DNA from: JAGOTP01 sp964582475
GTDB lineage: Bacteria; Patescibacteriota; Patescibacteriia; 2-12-FULL-60-25
DNA: 64,000 nt
Assembly (NCBI GenBank): GCA_964582475.1
Contig: CAZOQS010000004.1
Coordinates: 1 to 64,000 of the forward strand
Direction of reading: 5' to 3'
Shown here: piece by piece, positions 7,819-15,930 of the stretch
Layout: each line of letters starts with the position of its first letter
Numbering within the stretch: the first letter of the stretch is position 1
The notes under the pieces: generated by a model
What the model was told of the DNA's origin: nothing
The model's input: the letters and a program-made list of their open reading frames with translations, nothing else
The model's database searches: none
Position numbers and translations under genes: made by a program

Positions 7819-8814
7819 TTAGAGCTTCTTCGGTTGAAGTTTTTTATATCTTGTAAGAAGTTGGTGGAGTTCCTGCCTTGTGGGGAGTCCGGCATGTGGT
7901 CCAACCTTCAAAATAACACGTGAGCTCATTGCGCTGCCATGACGCATCCCCTCGGCGATCGAACCTGTTTCCAGAAGGCCATGCATAAATCCAAGAGCGA
8001 AGCTATCGCCGGCTCCTGTTCGTTCAACCGCTTTTCCAGGAAACGCGGCACAGAAGAGAGTCGCCTGACCATCAAACGCCCAGGAGCCATTTTCCCCATC
8101 GGTGACCACGACGATCTGCGGACCGTGGCGGCGTAGCCCCGACAAGAGAAGCTTTACATCATCTTCCTGTGTCGCGAGCAAGCGTTGCGCTTCCTGCTTG
8201 TTCACGAAGAGTACGTGGCAATGATCAAGGACCGGCAGAAGTTTTTTTAATCCGCGCTGTAGCTGGAACGTACCGGGATTAAACGCGAGTTTTGTTTCAG
8301 GGTGTTCGGCGAGCCAGTGAAGGAGATCTTTTTCCATTTTCTCGTGACCTTTGGCGAGGGAGGTATAGTAGATCCAAGAAGTCGATTTGAGCTTTGGGAG
8401 TATGTACGTTCGTGGCTGGTGATACACGAGAATCGTCCGCTCATCTTGGAAGTCGAGTACCGTGTGCGCGTTCGTCGGCTGCTTGGAGTCATGCGTCACG
8501 TAACGTGTTTGTACACCCTCTGCTTTCCAGCGCTGCAGAATTTCTTGTCCAATTGCGTCCTCACCAAGGATACTCACGATGGCGGCATTCCAGCCCAGGC
8601 GACTCGCACCAATCGCCACATTTGAGGCATTCCCCGCCGCCGGAATACGCGTGATGGATTTCAGCGGAAGTTTTTCACCAAACTTAAAGCACAATAAACA
8701 ATCATCTTTTTTGATCTGACAGGCAACCGTTGCTTCTTCGATGCGTAAAAACGTATCGAGGACGGAGTCCCCAATGGTAACGACCTGGTGTGTCGGCGTT
8801 CGTCGAAAGAGCAT
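7819..8814 (-). CDS. PfkB-family carbohydrate kinase
   Basis: A ribokinase/PfkB-type sugar or nucleoside kinase. The N-terminal VVTIGDSVLDTF and AAGNASNVAIGASRLG carry the glycine-rich substrate site. The C-terminal RTGAGDSFALGFMHG is the PfkB signature 2 with the catalytic Asp. ATP transfers phosphate to an unknown sugar or nucleoside; its position just ahead of the aldolase gene suggests carbohydrate metabolism. An upstream in-frame ATG at 8868 lies inside the terminator hairpin of the neighbouring cassette, so I place the start at 8814 (MLFRRTPTH), just after a TAGACT box. Confidence 0.85.
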   Translation of the reverse strand: MLFRRTPTHQVVTIGDSVLDTFLRIEEATVACQIKKDDCLLCFKFGEKLPLKSITRIPAAGNASNVAIGASRLGWNAAIVSILGEDAIGQEILQRWKAEGVQTRYVTHDSKQPTNAHTVLDFQDERTILVYHQPRTYILPKLKSTSWIYYTSLAKGHEKMEKDLLHWLAEHPETKLAFNPGTFQLQRGLKKLLPVLDHCHVLFVNKQEAQRLLATQEDDVKLLLSGLRRHGPQIVVVTDGENGSWAFDGQATLFCAAFPGKAVERTGAGDSFALGFMHGLLETGSIAEGMRHGSAMSSRVILKVGPHAGLPTRQELHQLLTRYKKLQPKKL

Positions 8815-8867
8815 AGACGAGGGATAGTCTACCATGTCGGAAAAAGAATCGCCTGAATAGAACAACA

Positions 8868-8910
8868 CCCCGCCGGAACGAGCACGACGAGGTCGTTGTT
8901 CCAGGCGGGG
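8868..8910 (-). terminator. Terminator hairpin of GC-rich cassette A
   Basis: CCCCGCC and GGCGGGG close a long imperfect stem with GGAAC/GTTCC inside. It lies just past the stop at 8927 in the minus direction and is followed by TGTTGTTCTATT. Confidence 0.65.
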
Positions 8911-8926
8911 GTGAGTCTGCGACCGA

Positions 8927-9280
8927 CTATCGGCCGTCAGAGCTTGAGGTGTAGTGGGCGAGCGCGGCGATCACGATCTTGTCGACCGGGATGTCGGCCA
9001 GGAGGTGCTCGGGCACCTCGCAGAAGCGGAGCAGGGCCTGCCACCGCCCGAGGTCGTCGAGCTGGTTGAGCTCTTCCGCCTGCTCATCGGCCCAGCTCTG
9101 CAGGGCTCCGTTGGAGCAGCTGACGTTGAGTGCGAAGGCGAAGCGCATGCGCGCCCGCTCGATCTCACGCCAGCGCTCGTACAGCGCCCACCCAGCCCAG
9201 TAGTCGTTTTTGGCGACGAACCAGCTGGGAGTGCGAATTCGGTCCCAGGCCGTCTGAATCAAGAACTGAATGAGCTGCAT
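8927..9280 (-). CDS. Hypothetical protein, GC-rich cassette A
   Basis: 117 residues, no family recognised. The N-terminal half is rich in Trp and Arg helices (WAGWALYERWREIERARMRF) and the whole looks helical and soluble. Codon use is strongly GC-ending, unlike the neighbouring pfkB-like and dcd genes. It stands alone with its own promoter (9322-9350), a Shine-Dalgarno GGAGG about 6 nt before the ATG, and a terminator hairpin. It is probably acquired. No function can be given. Confidence 0.7.
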   Translation of the reverse strand: MQLIQFLIQTAWDRIRTPSWFVAKNDYWAGWALYERWREIERARMRFAFALNVSCSNGALQSWADEQAEELNQLDDLGRWQALLRFCEVPEHLLADIPVDKIVIAALAHYTSSSDGR

Positions 9281-9321
9281 GTGCGCCTCCGGCGTCTCGT
9301 GTCGTAGAAGTACGACAAAAA

Positions 9322-9350
9322 ACTATTCCACGAAAAGGTGGATATGTCAA
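9322..9350 (-). promoter_or_regulatory. Promoter of GC-rich cassette A
   Basis: On the minus strand TTGACA (9350-9345), 17-nt spacer, AATAGT (9327-9322). The A-rich AGCAAAAAATA lies upstream of the -35 box and may act as an UP element. Confidence 0.75.
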
Positions 9351-9385
9351 CAAAACGAAGCTATTTTTTGCTTATTTTGGCAAAG

Positions 9386-10483
9386 TTATCGAAACCATTT
9401 TGCTAACCGTGGTCCTTGCTGTGCTGAGTAGTTTGATTTCAAATCGGTGCCGTACAAGCGTTCTGGTGGCGCGACCATGTGCTCGTACACCATAAGACAG
9501 ATCGGCTGCCCATCACGCAACACAAAGTCGTGGCTATACGCTTCGACTTCGAGTACGCCAATAGTGCCACGATCTTTATCTTCCGGTGTCTGCCACCCCC
9601 AACCTGGATCAAAAAAGCCAGCGAAGTGTGAACGGAATTCGCCTTTTGAGGGATCGTATGGGGCCATTTCGCAGGCGTATTCTGGCGGAACGATAATCCG
9701 TTCTTTCGTGGAAAGAATGTAAAACTCTTCTGGGTGCAACACGAGCTCACCATTGGTCGGTTTGAAGACGGGATCGAAAAAGGCTTCTGGATCGTGATCA
9801 AACTTAGCTGTATCAAGAATCGCGGAGATCGCGCGCTTCGCTTTCCAGCCGATGATGTCGACAGACGTAAGATCAATGGTCATCGTAACACCTTTGCTGA
9901 CGGTCGCATCCGAAGCGGGGATCGCTTCGCCTTCTGTGTTCCGCAGAAGATGGTAGCGATCATAGATCATCCGATGCTCAAGCGTGTCGAGGCGTGCGTC
10001 GCCATAGAAAAAGCGCATCTGGTTTACACGGTCACCAGGGTGCAACTGAATCGGAAAAGACTTTGGGACAACTTCAATCCAAAGTGTCCCTTGATAGCCG
10101 GCGGGAACTTCATCAAAGCGAGCAACGCCGTCCGCGAGCAAACGTCCGCGTAGGTTGATGCGACCCGATGAGCTCTTGTTGCTCGTGATTCCATGGATGC
10201 CAGGAGGAAGGGCGAGCCGTTCTGCGAGTTCAATCAAATAAATCCCATCCCGTTCGAGGGGGCGATCAGGGTGATGCTGGAAAAGCGATCCTTGTTCGAC
10301 GACTGATCGGATCGTTTCGCCGGCGCGGGGCAGGTATGACCCCTTCATGCGGTAGATCTTGTCCGTGATCGTCAGATCGATCGAGGCGGGCTGGATATTC
10401 TCCATCGATCCCCCCTGAATATAGCCAGCAGAGAGCATCTCGCGGATGAGCTGGTAGGGGAGGGCACCCTGGCGCGGTTTCAT
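9386..10483 (-). CDS. dcd: 2'-deoxycytidine 5'-triphosphate deaminase (two-domain DCD type)
   Basis: 365 residues, the length of the tandem-domain DCD family rather than the roughly 190-residue single-domain enzyme. Two dUTPase-fold halves are visible: the first with QPASIDLTI and NKSSSGRINLRGR, the second with TNGELVLHPEEFYI and FRSHFAGFFDPGWG. The reaction is dCTP to dUTP plus ammonia, feeding dUTPase and thymidylate synthase; dut, thyA and folA occur at 42-44 kb. It is divergent from the T-box leader of thrS. No Shine-Dalgarno sequence is seen; TAAGGT lies about 10 nt before the ATG. Confidence 0.88.
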   Translation of the reverse strand: MKPRQGALPYQLIREMLSAGYIQGGSMENIQPASIDLTITDKIYRMKGSYLPRAGETIRSVVEQGSLFQHHPDRPLERDGIYLIELAERLALPPGIHGITSNKSSSGRINLRGRLLADGVARFDEVPAGYQGTLWIEVVPKSFPIQLHPGDRVNQMRFFYGDARLDTLEHRMIYDRYHLLRNTEGEAIPASDATVSKGVTMTIDLTSVDIIGWKAKRAISAILDTAKFDHDPEAFFDPVFKPTNGELVLHPEEFYILSTKERIIVPPEYACEMAPYDPSKGEFRSHFAGFFDPGWGWQTPEDKDRGTIGVLEVEAYSHDFVLRDGQPICLMVYEHMVAPPERLYGTDLKSNYSAQQGPRLAKWFR

Positions 10484-10558
10484 ATGGCCGAGACCTTAGC
10501 GGGCGGGAACGCGCTTGGGTAGATCAAGGGTGTGGGCTTTCTGTGGGCCCGCTGCGCC

Positions 10559-10587
10559 TTGACCGCGGATGGGGATATTGGCATGAT
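10559..10587 (+). promoter_or_regulatory. Candidate promoter of the thrS T-box leader
   Basis: TTGACC at 10559-10564, 17-nt spacer, CATGAT at 10582-10587. If this is used, the leader starts near 10594 and stem I would be short; an upstream start is also possible. Confidence 0.4.
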
Positions 10588-10593
10588 CGAAGT

Positions 10594-10759
10594 ATCTCTG
10601 GAGTCACTACCCAGCGCACACAATTCAATCGAAAAGTGCTTTACCTGCAGCTTCTGAGCTGCGGAGTAGAGAAGCCGGGTGGAACCGCCCCGTAAAGAGC
10701 TACGCTCCAACGGGGTCCCAGCGAATATTCATTCACGTATTCGCTGGGATTTTGTTTTT
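10594..10759 (+). promoter_or_regulatory. T-box riboswitch (tRNA-Thr sensing) upstream of thrS
   Basis: The T-box core is at 677-693 of the 10-kb line (GGGTGGAACCGCCCCGT). It folds as an antiterminator: GGG 10677-10679 pairs with CCC 10717-10719, and GCCCCGT 10687-10693 with ACGGGGT 10710-10716, leaving a 7-nt bulge TGGAACC. The bulge TGGA can pair with a tRNA 3' end UCCA; tRNA-Thr at 32827 ends in exactly TCCA. A competing terminator starts with the same CCC at 10717. GCAGCT/AGCTGC at 10647-10662 forms an upstream stem. Stem I and the specifier were not resolved; ACC occurs at 10609-10611. Confidence 0.85.
10717..10759 (+). terminator. T-box attenuator terminator of thrS
   Basis: Perfect 11-bp stem CCCAGCGAATA / TATTCGCTGGG (10717-10727 and 10738-10748) followed by ATTTTGTTTTT. 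It overlaps the 3' side of the antiterminator at CCC 10717-10719, as the T-box mechanism requires. Confidence 0.92.
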
Positions 10760-10780
10760 ACCCAGCGTTCTCTCCTCTCT

Positions 10781-12523
10781 ATGGACAAAGACGCATTGGA
10801 GCATTATCGCCATTCCCTGGCGCACTTGCTCGCCGCCGCGGTAATGGAGCTTTGGCCAAGTACCAAGCGCACCATTGGTCCCGCCATTGAAAATGGCTTT
10901 TACTTCGATTTTGAGTTCGCGCAACCCATCTCCGACAGTGATCTTCCAACGATCGAAGCGAAGATGCGCGAGCTGCTTCCTTCGTGGACGGCTTTTGAGC
11001 GACACGAGTTGTCGCCTGAAGACGCGAAGAAAGAATATCCAGGCAACCAGTTCAAACATGAATTGATCGATGAGTTCTCTTCTCAAGGTCAGACCCTGAC
11101 CTTCTACAAATCTGGCGCCTATTGGGATTTGTGTCGTGGCGGTCACGCCGAGGGGATCTCTAAGATCGATCCAAAGTCCTTCAAGCTGACTAAGCTCGCC
11201 GGTTCTTACTGGCGCGGCAATGAAAAGAACGCTCAGCTCACCCGTATCTATGGTGTCGCTTTCCCAACGAAAGCGGAGCTCGCCGACTATCTGAAGATGA
11301 TGGAAGAAGCGGAGAAGCGGGATCACAAGAAACTCGGAAAAGAGCTCGGCCTCTTTGTCTTCTCTGAGTTAGTCGGTTCTGGGCTCCCACTTTGGACCGT
11401 GAAAGGAACGCTTTTGCGTACGTTGCTCGATGAATTCGTCTGGAGCCTCCGCAAGGAAAAGGGGTACGGCCGTGTCACGATCCCGCACGTCACCAAAAAA
11501 GAGCTGTATATCAAGAGTGGACACTGGGCGAAGTTTTCGGATGAGCTCTTCAAGATCAACACTCGTGAAGGACATGAGTTCGCGATGAAGCCGATGAACT
11601 GTCCGCACCACACCCAGATCTTCGACTCCGAACCACGAAGCTACCGTGACATGCCTCAGCGCTATGCTGAGACCACGATGGTCTACCGTGACGAGCAGTC
11701 CGGTGAGCTGTCTGGCTTATCACGCGTCCGTTCGATCACACAGGATGATGCGCACGTCTTTTGCCGCAAGAATCAGATTGAACAAGAAGTGTTTGCAATC
11801 TGGGATATCATCGACCGCTTCTACTCAACCTTTGGCTTTGAACTCAAAATCCGTTTGTCTCTCCACGATCCAGAAAAGATGGAGAAATACTTGGGAACAG
11901 CCGAAATTTGGAAGCAGGCAGAAGATCAGCTACGTTCCGTTATCGAAAAACGTGGCAAAGAGTACACGGAAGGAATTGGGGAGGCGGCGATGTACGGACC
12001 GAAGATCGACTTCATGGGATTGGATGCCATCGGTCGCAAGCATCAGGTGGCTACCATTCAGCTCGACTTCAACCAGCCAGAAGGCTTCGACCTCTCGTGT
12101 GTGAACGAGTTGGGAGAAAAAGAGCGCATCGTGATGATCCATTGCGCCATCATGGGTTCGATCGAGCGCTTCCTCTCGGTTCTGATCGAGCACTATGCGG
12201 GCGCATTCCCCGCTTGGCTTTCGCCGGTTCAGGTTGCTGTCTTGCCGGTTGCCGATCGCCACATCGATTTTGCGCGCTCCTTGGGCAAAGAGCTCGAGGC
12301 TGCAGGCTTACGCATTCAAGTCGATGATTCCACTGAATCCGTCGGGAAGAAGATCCGCGCCGCGGAGAAGGGGAAGATGCCCGTCATGCTCGTGGTTGGT
12401 GACAAAGAGATGGAATCCGGAGAGCTGACGATCCGTCGCCGTGGTCAGGCAGATCAAGAACTGATGAAGAAAGAGGCCTTCATCGAACAGATGGCGGCAC
12501 TCGTGAAAGAACGGAAAGGCTAG
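10781..12523 (+). CDS. thrS: Threonyl-tRNA synthetase lacking the TGS domain
   Basis: A 580-residue class II synthetase. The usual N-terminal TGS domain is missing: the protein begins at the editing domain (HSLAHLLAAAV, metal-binding His pair). The catalytic core has motif 2 (YRDEQSGELSGLSRVRSITQDDAH) and motif 3 (HCAIMGSIERF), followed by the anticodon-binding domain. Full-length enzymes have about 640 residues. An in-frame extension to 10679 runs through the T-box terminator and is not the start. The ATG at 10781 follows TCTCCTCTCT, with no Shine-Dalgarno sequence. Expression should rise when uncharged tRNA-Thr binds the T-box. Confidence 0.95.
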   Translation: MDKDALEHYRHSLAHLLAAAVMELWPSTKRTIGPAIENGFYFDFEFAQPISDSDLPTIEAKMRELLPSWTAFERHELSPEDAKKEYPGNQFKHELIDEFSSQGQTLTFYKSGAYWDLCRGGHAEGISKIDPKSFKLTKLAGSYWRGNEKNAQLTRIYGVAFPTKAELADYLKMMEEAEKRDHKKLGKELGLFVFSELVGSGLPLWTVKGTLLRTLLDEFVWSLRKEKGYGRVTIPHVTKKELYIKSGHWAKFSDELFKINTREGHEFAMKPMNCPHHTQIFDSEPRSYRDMPQRYAETTMVYRDEQSGELSGLSRVRSITQDDAHVFCRKNQIEQEVFAIWDIIDRFYSTFGFELKIRLSLHDPEKMEKYLGTAEIWKQAEDQLRSVIEKRGKEYTEGIGEAAMYGPKIDFMGLDAIGRKHQVATIQLDFNQPEGFDLSCVNELGEKERIVMIHCAIMGSIERFLSVLIEHYAGAFPAWLSPVQVAVLPVADRHIDFARSLGKELEAAGLRIQVDDSTESVGKKIRAAEKGKMPVMLVVGDKEMESGELTIRRRGQADQELMKKEAFIEQMAALVKERKG

Positions 12524-12559
12524 AGAAGGGGAGAGACGAAATAAAATAGTAGAACCAAA

Positions 12560-12583
12560 AACTCCCCAATTGGGGAGTTTTTT
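12560..12583 (+). terminator. Terminator after thrS
   Basis: Stem AACTCCCCAATTGGGGAGTT followed by a T run. Confidence 0.9.
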
Positions 12584-12753
12584 GTTATCCACAGAGAAGT
12601 ACACAGGGGGAGTGAGTGGTGTGGGTAAGTTTTGCGTAGCTGTTTTTTGGCTTGGATAAGAGAAGAAGACCCCAATACTCTTCCAGAGACAGCGCGCGTG
12701 CTACAATAAATCTTGTTAAAGAACCTTATTTATTTCTGAACATTCAAGGAGAT

Positions 12754-13881
12754 ATGCCAAAGAGTCCAGACGCACACGCAGGTCCAGGTGAGACGACGGA
12801 GGTGTTAAGCGCAGTGAATCCTGAGGACGTAAAAAAGCGTCAGGCGGAGATTCAGCGTGAAGTTCTTAAGCAGCGCGGAGCAGAAATCGCAGAAGATGCG
12901 GGTAAATTCGTCGCAGACACAGCGAAGGCAGCGAAAGCTGGTATCGGGAGAGGGGTGAGTGGTCTCATGAGCCGTCTTGGTGGCGCATTGAGCGGTGCTT
13001 GGAGTGGCTTGGGGAAGGCTGCCGGCGCTACCTGGGATGGTGCATTGCTTGGTCTCGGATACGGTGCCGTTGCAAAAGATAAAACAGTCGAGGCTGCAGG
13101 TACCGCAAAAAAGGTAGCTGTCGAAACGGCTGGTAAGGCGAAAGACTTAGCTGTAAAAGGCGCTGAAGTGACTCGCGATGCAGCGGTTGCCGGGTATGAG
13201 CACATGATGGATATGAATAAGTCGGAAACGGTTCAGGCTTACCGCGAGGCAAAGCGCATGGCAGGCGAAGGAGCTGAATATGTTGCTGGCAAGGCGGGTG
13301 AAGCAAAAGAATATGTTGTAGGGAAGGCGGGCGAAGCTGCTGAATATGCAGCAGACAAATTTAACGCAGCTAAGGACAGTGTCCTTGCTACGGGCCGAGC
13401 TATCATCGAATCGAAAGCGGCGAAGTACACGGCTAAAGGTTTGAAATATGCTGGTATTGGCGCTGGTACAGCGATCGGTGTGCCATTGGCTGCTGGCGCC
13501 TATGCTCTCGCAGGTCCAATGCTTGCTTGGAAGAACCCAGAAGCATTGAATGCGGTTCGTAGCGAAATCAAGGAGCGTTTCCCAACGATGGGTATGAATG
13601 TTGGTGAAGCAATTGAAAAAGTAGGTGCAAGAATCTCTGAAAAAGGACGTGAGTTAGCAACTAGCGCTTGGGATAAAATGACCAATGCTTGGGACGGTTT
13701 GAAGGCTTGGGGAAATAATAAGCGCGTCGCAATGATGGAAAAAGCCGGAATTGCTTCGACAGCTGATGTGAAGAAAGCTATGGGTGAAGCGGCAGAATTG
13801 CGCGCTCAGCTCGCGGAACTCCGCGCTCAGATGGACAACAATGGTTCTAAGACGCAATCGGGTAACGCATTCAGCGGCTAA
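12754..13881 (+). CDS. Ala/Lys-rich amphipathic helical (LEA-like) protein
   Basis: About 375 residues from the ATG at 12754. The middle is a run of degenerate helical repeats rich in Ala, Lys, Glu and Gly (for example AGKAGEAKEYVVGKAGEAAE at about 185-205), resembling late-embryogenesis-abundant or apolipoprotein-like helices. A hydrophobic Gly/Ala stretch lies at about 250-275 and a C-terminal coiled coil (ELRAQLAELRAQMD) at the end. Such proteins bind membranes or protect proteins, but no function is shown here. It is followed by the small acidic gene at 13919, possibly its partner. Confidence 0.75.
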   Translation: MPKSPDAHAGPGETTEVLSAVNPEDVKKRQAEIQREVLKQRGAEIAEDAGKFVADTAKAAKAGIGRGVSGLMSRLGGALSGAWSGLGKAAGATWDGALLGLGYGAVAKDKTVEAAGTAKKVAVETAGKAKDLAVKGAEVTRDAAVAGYEHMMDMNKSETVQAYREAKRMAGEGAEYVAGKAGEAKEYVVGKAGEAAEYAADKFNAAKDSVLATGRAIIESKAAKYTAKGLKYAGIGAGTAIGVPLAAGAYALAGPMLAWKNPEALNAVRSEIKERFPTMGMNVGEAIEKVGARISEKGRELATSAWDKMTNAWDGLKAWGNNKRVAMMEKAGIASTADVKKAMGEAAELRAQLAELRAQMDNNGSKTQSGNAFSG

Positions 13882-13918
13882 TCTCGGTACATTCTTCAAC
13901 AGATATTGAATTTCTTCT

Positions 13919-14278
13919 ATGAACCTTGAATCTTTGATCTCATTTGTGAAGGGCTCGTCGCTGACGGATGATGTAAAGGAAGTATTAGTCGATCGTTTGG
14001 AGGCGGAAGGATTGACAACAGAAGTTGTAGACTCCTTGAAAGAAGCTTTCCAAGACAATATTGATGAGTTGTTCGACAAGGCCGGCGTGAAGCTTGATCC
14101 AAACGATCCAGAATTCATCGCTCAACATCAGCAATACGCTGAAACGGTTGATGCGGCGACCAAGGAGTTTGAAGAAGGCTCAGTTCAGCTCGAAGCTGAA
14201 TTGGCCAAGGAAATGAAAGCCTTGGACCAGGATATCGACGCAACGCACGCGGAAAAGATCCGCACAGACTTGCCATAA
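13919..14278 (+). CDS. Small acidic hypothetical protein
   Basis: 119 residues, acidic and predicted all-helical (VDSLKEAFQDNIDELFDKAG; QLEAELAKEMKALDQDIDA). No family recognised. It lies 37 nt after the LEA-like gene on the same strand and ahead of a strong terminator, so the two probably share a transcript. TTTCTTCT directly precedes the ATG, with no Shine-Dalgarno sequence. Confidence 0.7.
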   Translation: MNLESLISFVKGSSLTDDVKEVLVDRLEAEGLTTEVVDSLKEAFQDNIDELFDKAGVKLDPNDPEFIAQHQQYAETVDAATKEFEEGSVQLEAELAKEMKALDQDIDATHAEKIRTDLP

Positions 14279-14298
14279 GAAATTGCTTAAAATGCACC

Positions 14299-14333
14299 AA
14301 CGCCCGGCGGAAGAGTTTCCGTCGGGCGTTTTG
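14299..14333 (+). terminator. Terminator after 13919 gene
   Basis: ACGCCCGGCGGAA pairs with TTTCCGTCGGGCGT, followed by TTTT. Confidence 0.85.
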
Positions 14334-14370
14334 GTACCTCCTTCGTTGGTTGTTGTTGCCTGATGCCTGA

Positions 14371-14973
14371 CTACGCGGATTGGGGTTGGTTCTTCTGTTG
14401 GCAGACGAGGATCGTCGTGATCCCGAGTGCGTTGTAGGCCGTGTGGAGCGCGATGGCTCCCATGGGGCCCCAGTTCAGTAGGCCGACGCTGAAGAGCGTG
14501 CCTACGAGGAGGGGGCCGAGCCAGCCGGTTCGAAGCCCATACTTGGACGGGGCGACGACGTGAACGAGGGCGAACAGCACGTTGCTAATCGCCACGCTCA
14601 CGATCCCGGGCCAGCCCCAGGCGTCGATCCAGGTGTGTACGTGGCTTGTCGTACCCCACCAGCGCCACTCGTAGAGGGCGTGGGTGATGGCGTAGATGAT
14701 GAACGTGAGAAGCGCACGCGCTCCTTCCTCGCTCGCCCCTACGGCGCAGAGCTCGATCAGTCGTTCTCGATACTTCTCGCGCTCGATGAGCGGCGGCGGA
14801 GTCTTCTGGAGTCGGCCGAGACCACTCCAGAACAGATTGAAGAGCAGGACGCAGGCGAGCACGGCCAGAAATGGAGGACCGGTCCCTCCGTTCATGTCGA
14901 GCAGGTACCGCCCACTCCAGTAGATGAGCTGGAGTGCGATCAGGAAACCGATCGAGGCGAGTGTTGCACCCAA
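14371..14973 (-). CDS. CPBP-family intramembrane metalloprotease homologue, GC-rich cassette B
   Basis: 200 residues with about six membrane segments. It carries the three CPBP (Abi/CAAX prenyl-protease 2) motifs: E82-E83-G-A-R86 (EExxR), F134xxxH138 and H177xxxN181. The active-site residues are intact. Family members cleave membrane-bound substrates or confer bacteriocin immunity; the substrate here is unknown. GC-rich codon use differs from the neighbours. It starts at TTG 14973 with AAAGGAG about 11 nt upstream, under its own promoter inside the mscL terminator region. Confidence 0.85.
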   Translation of the reverse strand: MGATLASIGFLIALQLIYWSGRYLLDMNGGTGPPFLAVLACVLLFNLFWSGLGRLQKTPPPLIEREKYRERLIELCAVGASEEGARALLTFIIYAITHALYEWRWWGTTSHVHTWIDAWGWPGIVSVAISNVLFALVHVVAPSKYGLRTGWLGPLLVGTLFSVGLLNWGPMGAIALHTAYNALGITTILVCQQKNQPQSA

Positions 14974-15041
14974 TGTTTAGACGCTCCTTTCAGCGCAATC
15001 AGGGTTGATGAGTGAGTGAATGTACAGACAAAGAACTTCGC

Positions 15042-15070
15042 AGTAAAACATAAAACAGCCATTTTGTCAA
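15042..15070 (-). promoter_or_regulatory. Promoter of GC-rich cassette B
   Basis: Minus strand TTGACA (15070-15065), 17-nt spacer, TTTACT (15047-15042). The -35 box lies in the loop of the mscL terminator palindrome. Confidence 0.75.
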
Positions 15071-15090
15071 TAAAAATGGCTGTTTTATGT
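15049..15090 (-). terminator. mscL terminator palindrome overlapping a promoter
   Basis: CATAAAACAGCCATTTT and AAAATGGCTGTTTTATG form a long inverted repeat downstream of the mscL stop, followed in the minus direction by TTTTACT. The same bases carry the cassette B promoter. Confidence 0.75.
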
Positions 15091-15114
15091 AGGATTCCCT
15101 AGTATTTTAGGGCT

Positions 15115-15429
15115 TTATTCCTTCTTCTTATCAATCCGATCCAGCTTCAATTTCTTAAACACAAAATACACAACTGAAGCCATAATCAAGAAATCAATGA
15201 AGATGGCGAGGAAATTCCCAATCATCACAGGTCCAAGATGAAGTGCTTTTAGCCCCTGCGTTGATCCAAAAATAAGTCCGATCAGGGGCTGGATGATATC
15301 TTGGACAAGTGAGGCGACCACCTTACTGACGGAGCCACCCAGGATAAACCCGATCGCGAGGCCCATCACACCCTGTTCACGGACGAAGGCGACGAATTCC
15401 GCGCCGCGTTCCTTGAGGCTGAGTTTCAT
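15115..15429 (-). CDS. mscL: Large-conductance mechanosensitive channel MscL
   Basis: 104 residues from the ATG at 15429 (MKLSLKERGAEFVAF); an upstream in-frame start at 15528 would put codons into the rplT terminator. It has two membrane segments: GVMGLAIGFILGGSVSKVVA with the pore helix, and IGNFLAIFIDFLIMASVVYF, followed by a charged tail. It is a homopentameric channel that vents solutes at high membrane tension. It is shorter than the E. coli protein (136), mainly in the periplasmic loop. Confidence 0.92.
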   Translation of the reverse strand: MKLSLKERGAEFVAFVREQGVMGLAIGFILGGSVSKVVASLVQDIIQPLIGLIFGSTQGLKALHLGPVMIGNFLAIFIDFLIMASVVYFVFKKLKLDRIDKKKE

Positions 15430-15498
15430 ACGAGGCAGTACGTTACACGAATTCAATAGAAAAATCGAATGGGCTCTCAGAATAGACCAGGAAAACAA

Positions 15499-15530
15499 AA
15501 GTGCCCTGCATCGACCGATGCAGGGCACTT
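15499..15530 (-). terminator. Terminator of the infC-rpmI-rplT operon
   Basis: AAGTGCCCTGCATCG / CGATGCAGGGCACTT hairpin 35 nt past the rplT stop, followed in the minus direction by TTTTGTTTTCC. Confidence 0.9.
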
Positions 15531-15564
15531 CATTGTTGTTTTCGTTGGCTGAGCCGAGTTCAGG

Positions 15565-15903
15565 CTAGCCCTTCACGATCTTCTCGAACACGTTTGGATG
15601 GGTCGCAGCGAGCTGGGACAGGATCTTGCGATCAAGGCCAATGTTGCGCTTCTTCAAGGCTCCCATGAGCTTTGAGTAGCTCGTACCGAGGGTGCGGGCA
15701 GCGGCGGAGATGCGGATCTGCATCAAGCCACGATTATCGCGCTTCTTGAGTTTGCGGTCGCGGTAGGCGTTCCAACCAGCTTTGATCGCAGCGATCTTCG
15801 CGAGAGTAATGCGGTTCTTGCGACCCCACATCATGCCCTTGGTACGGGCCAAAATATTCTTGCGGCGTTTGATGCGGTGGGTTCCGCGCTTTACACGTGG
15901 CAT
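15565..15903 (-). CDS. rplT: 50S ribosomal protein L20
   Basis: 112 residues, normal for L20. It has the basic N-terminal tail (MPRVKRGTHRIKRRKNILA) and the conserved GLMQIRISAAAR and LAATHPNVFEKIV segments. It binds 23S rRNA early in 50S assembly and in several bacteria represses its own operon. It is the last gene of infC-rpmI-rplT, 27 nt after rpmI. CCTCCTCTTTTTCCC lies upstream in place of a Shine-Dalgarno sequence. Confidence 0.97.
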   Translation of the reverse strand: MPRVKRGTHRIKRRKNILARTKGMMWGRKNRITLAKIAAIKAGWNAYRDRKLKKRDNRGLMQIRISAAARTLGTSYSKLMGALKKRNIGLDRKILSQLAATHPNVFEKIVKG

Positions 15904-15930
15904 ATCAGGGAAAAAGAGGAGGGGAGAAGA

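Noticed and set aside
7819..8868. PfkB start at 8868
   Set aside because: That ATG lies in the terminator hairpin of cassette A; 8814 follows a -10-like box and starts just before the conserved domain.
10679..10780. N-terminal extension of thrS
   Set aside because: It would translate the T-box antiterminator and terminator; the family start is at 10781.
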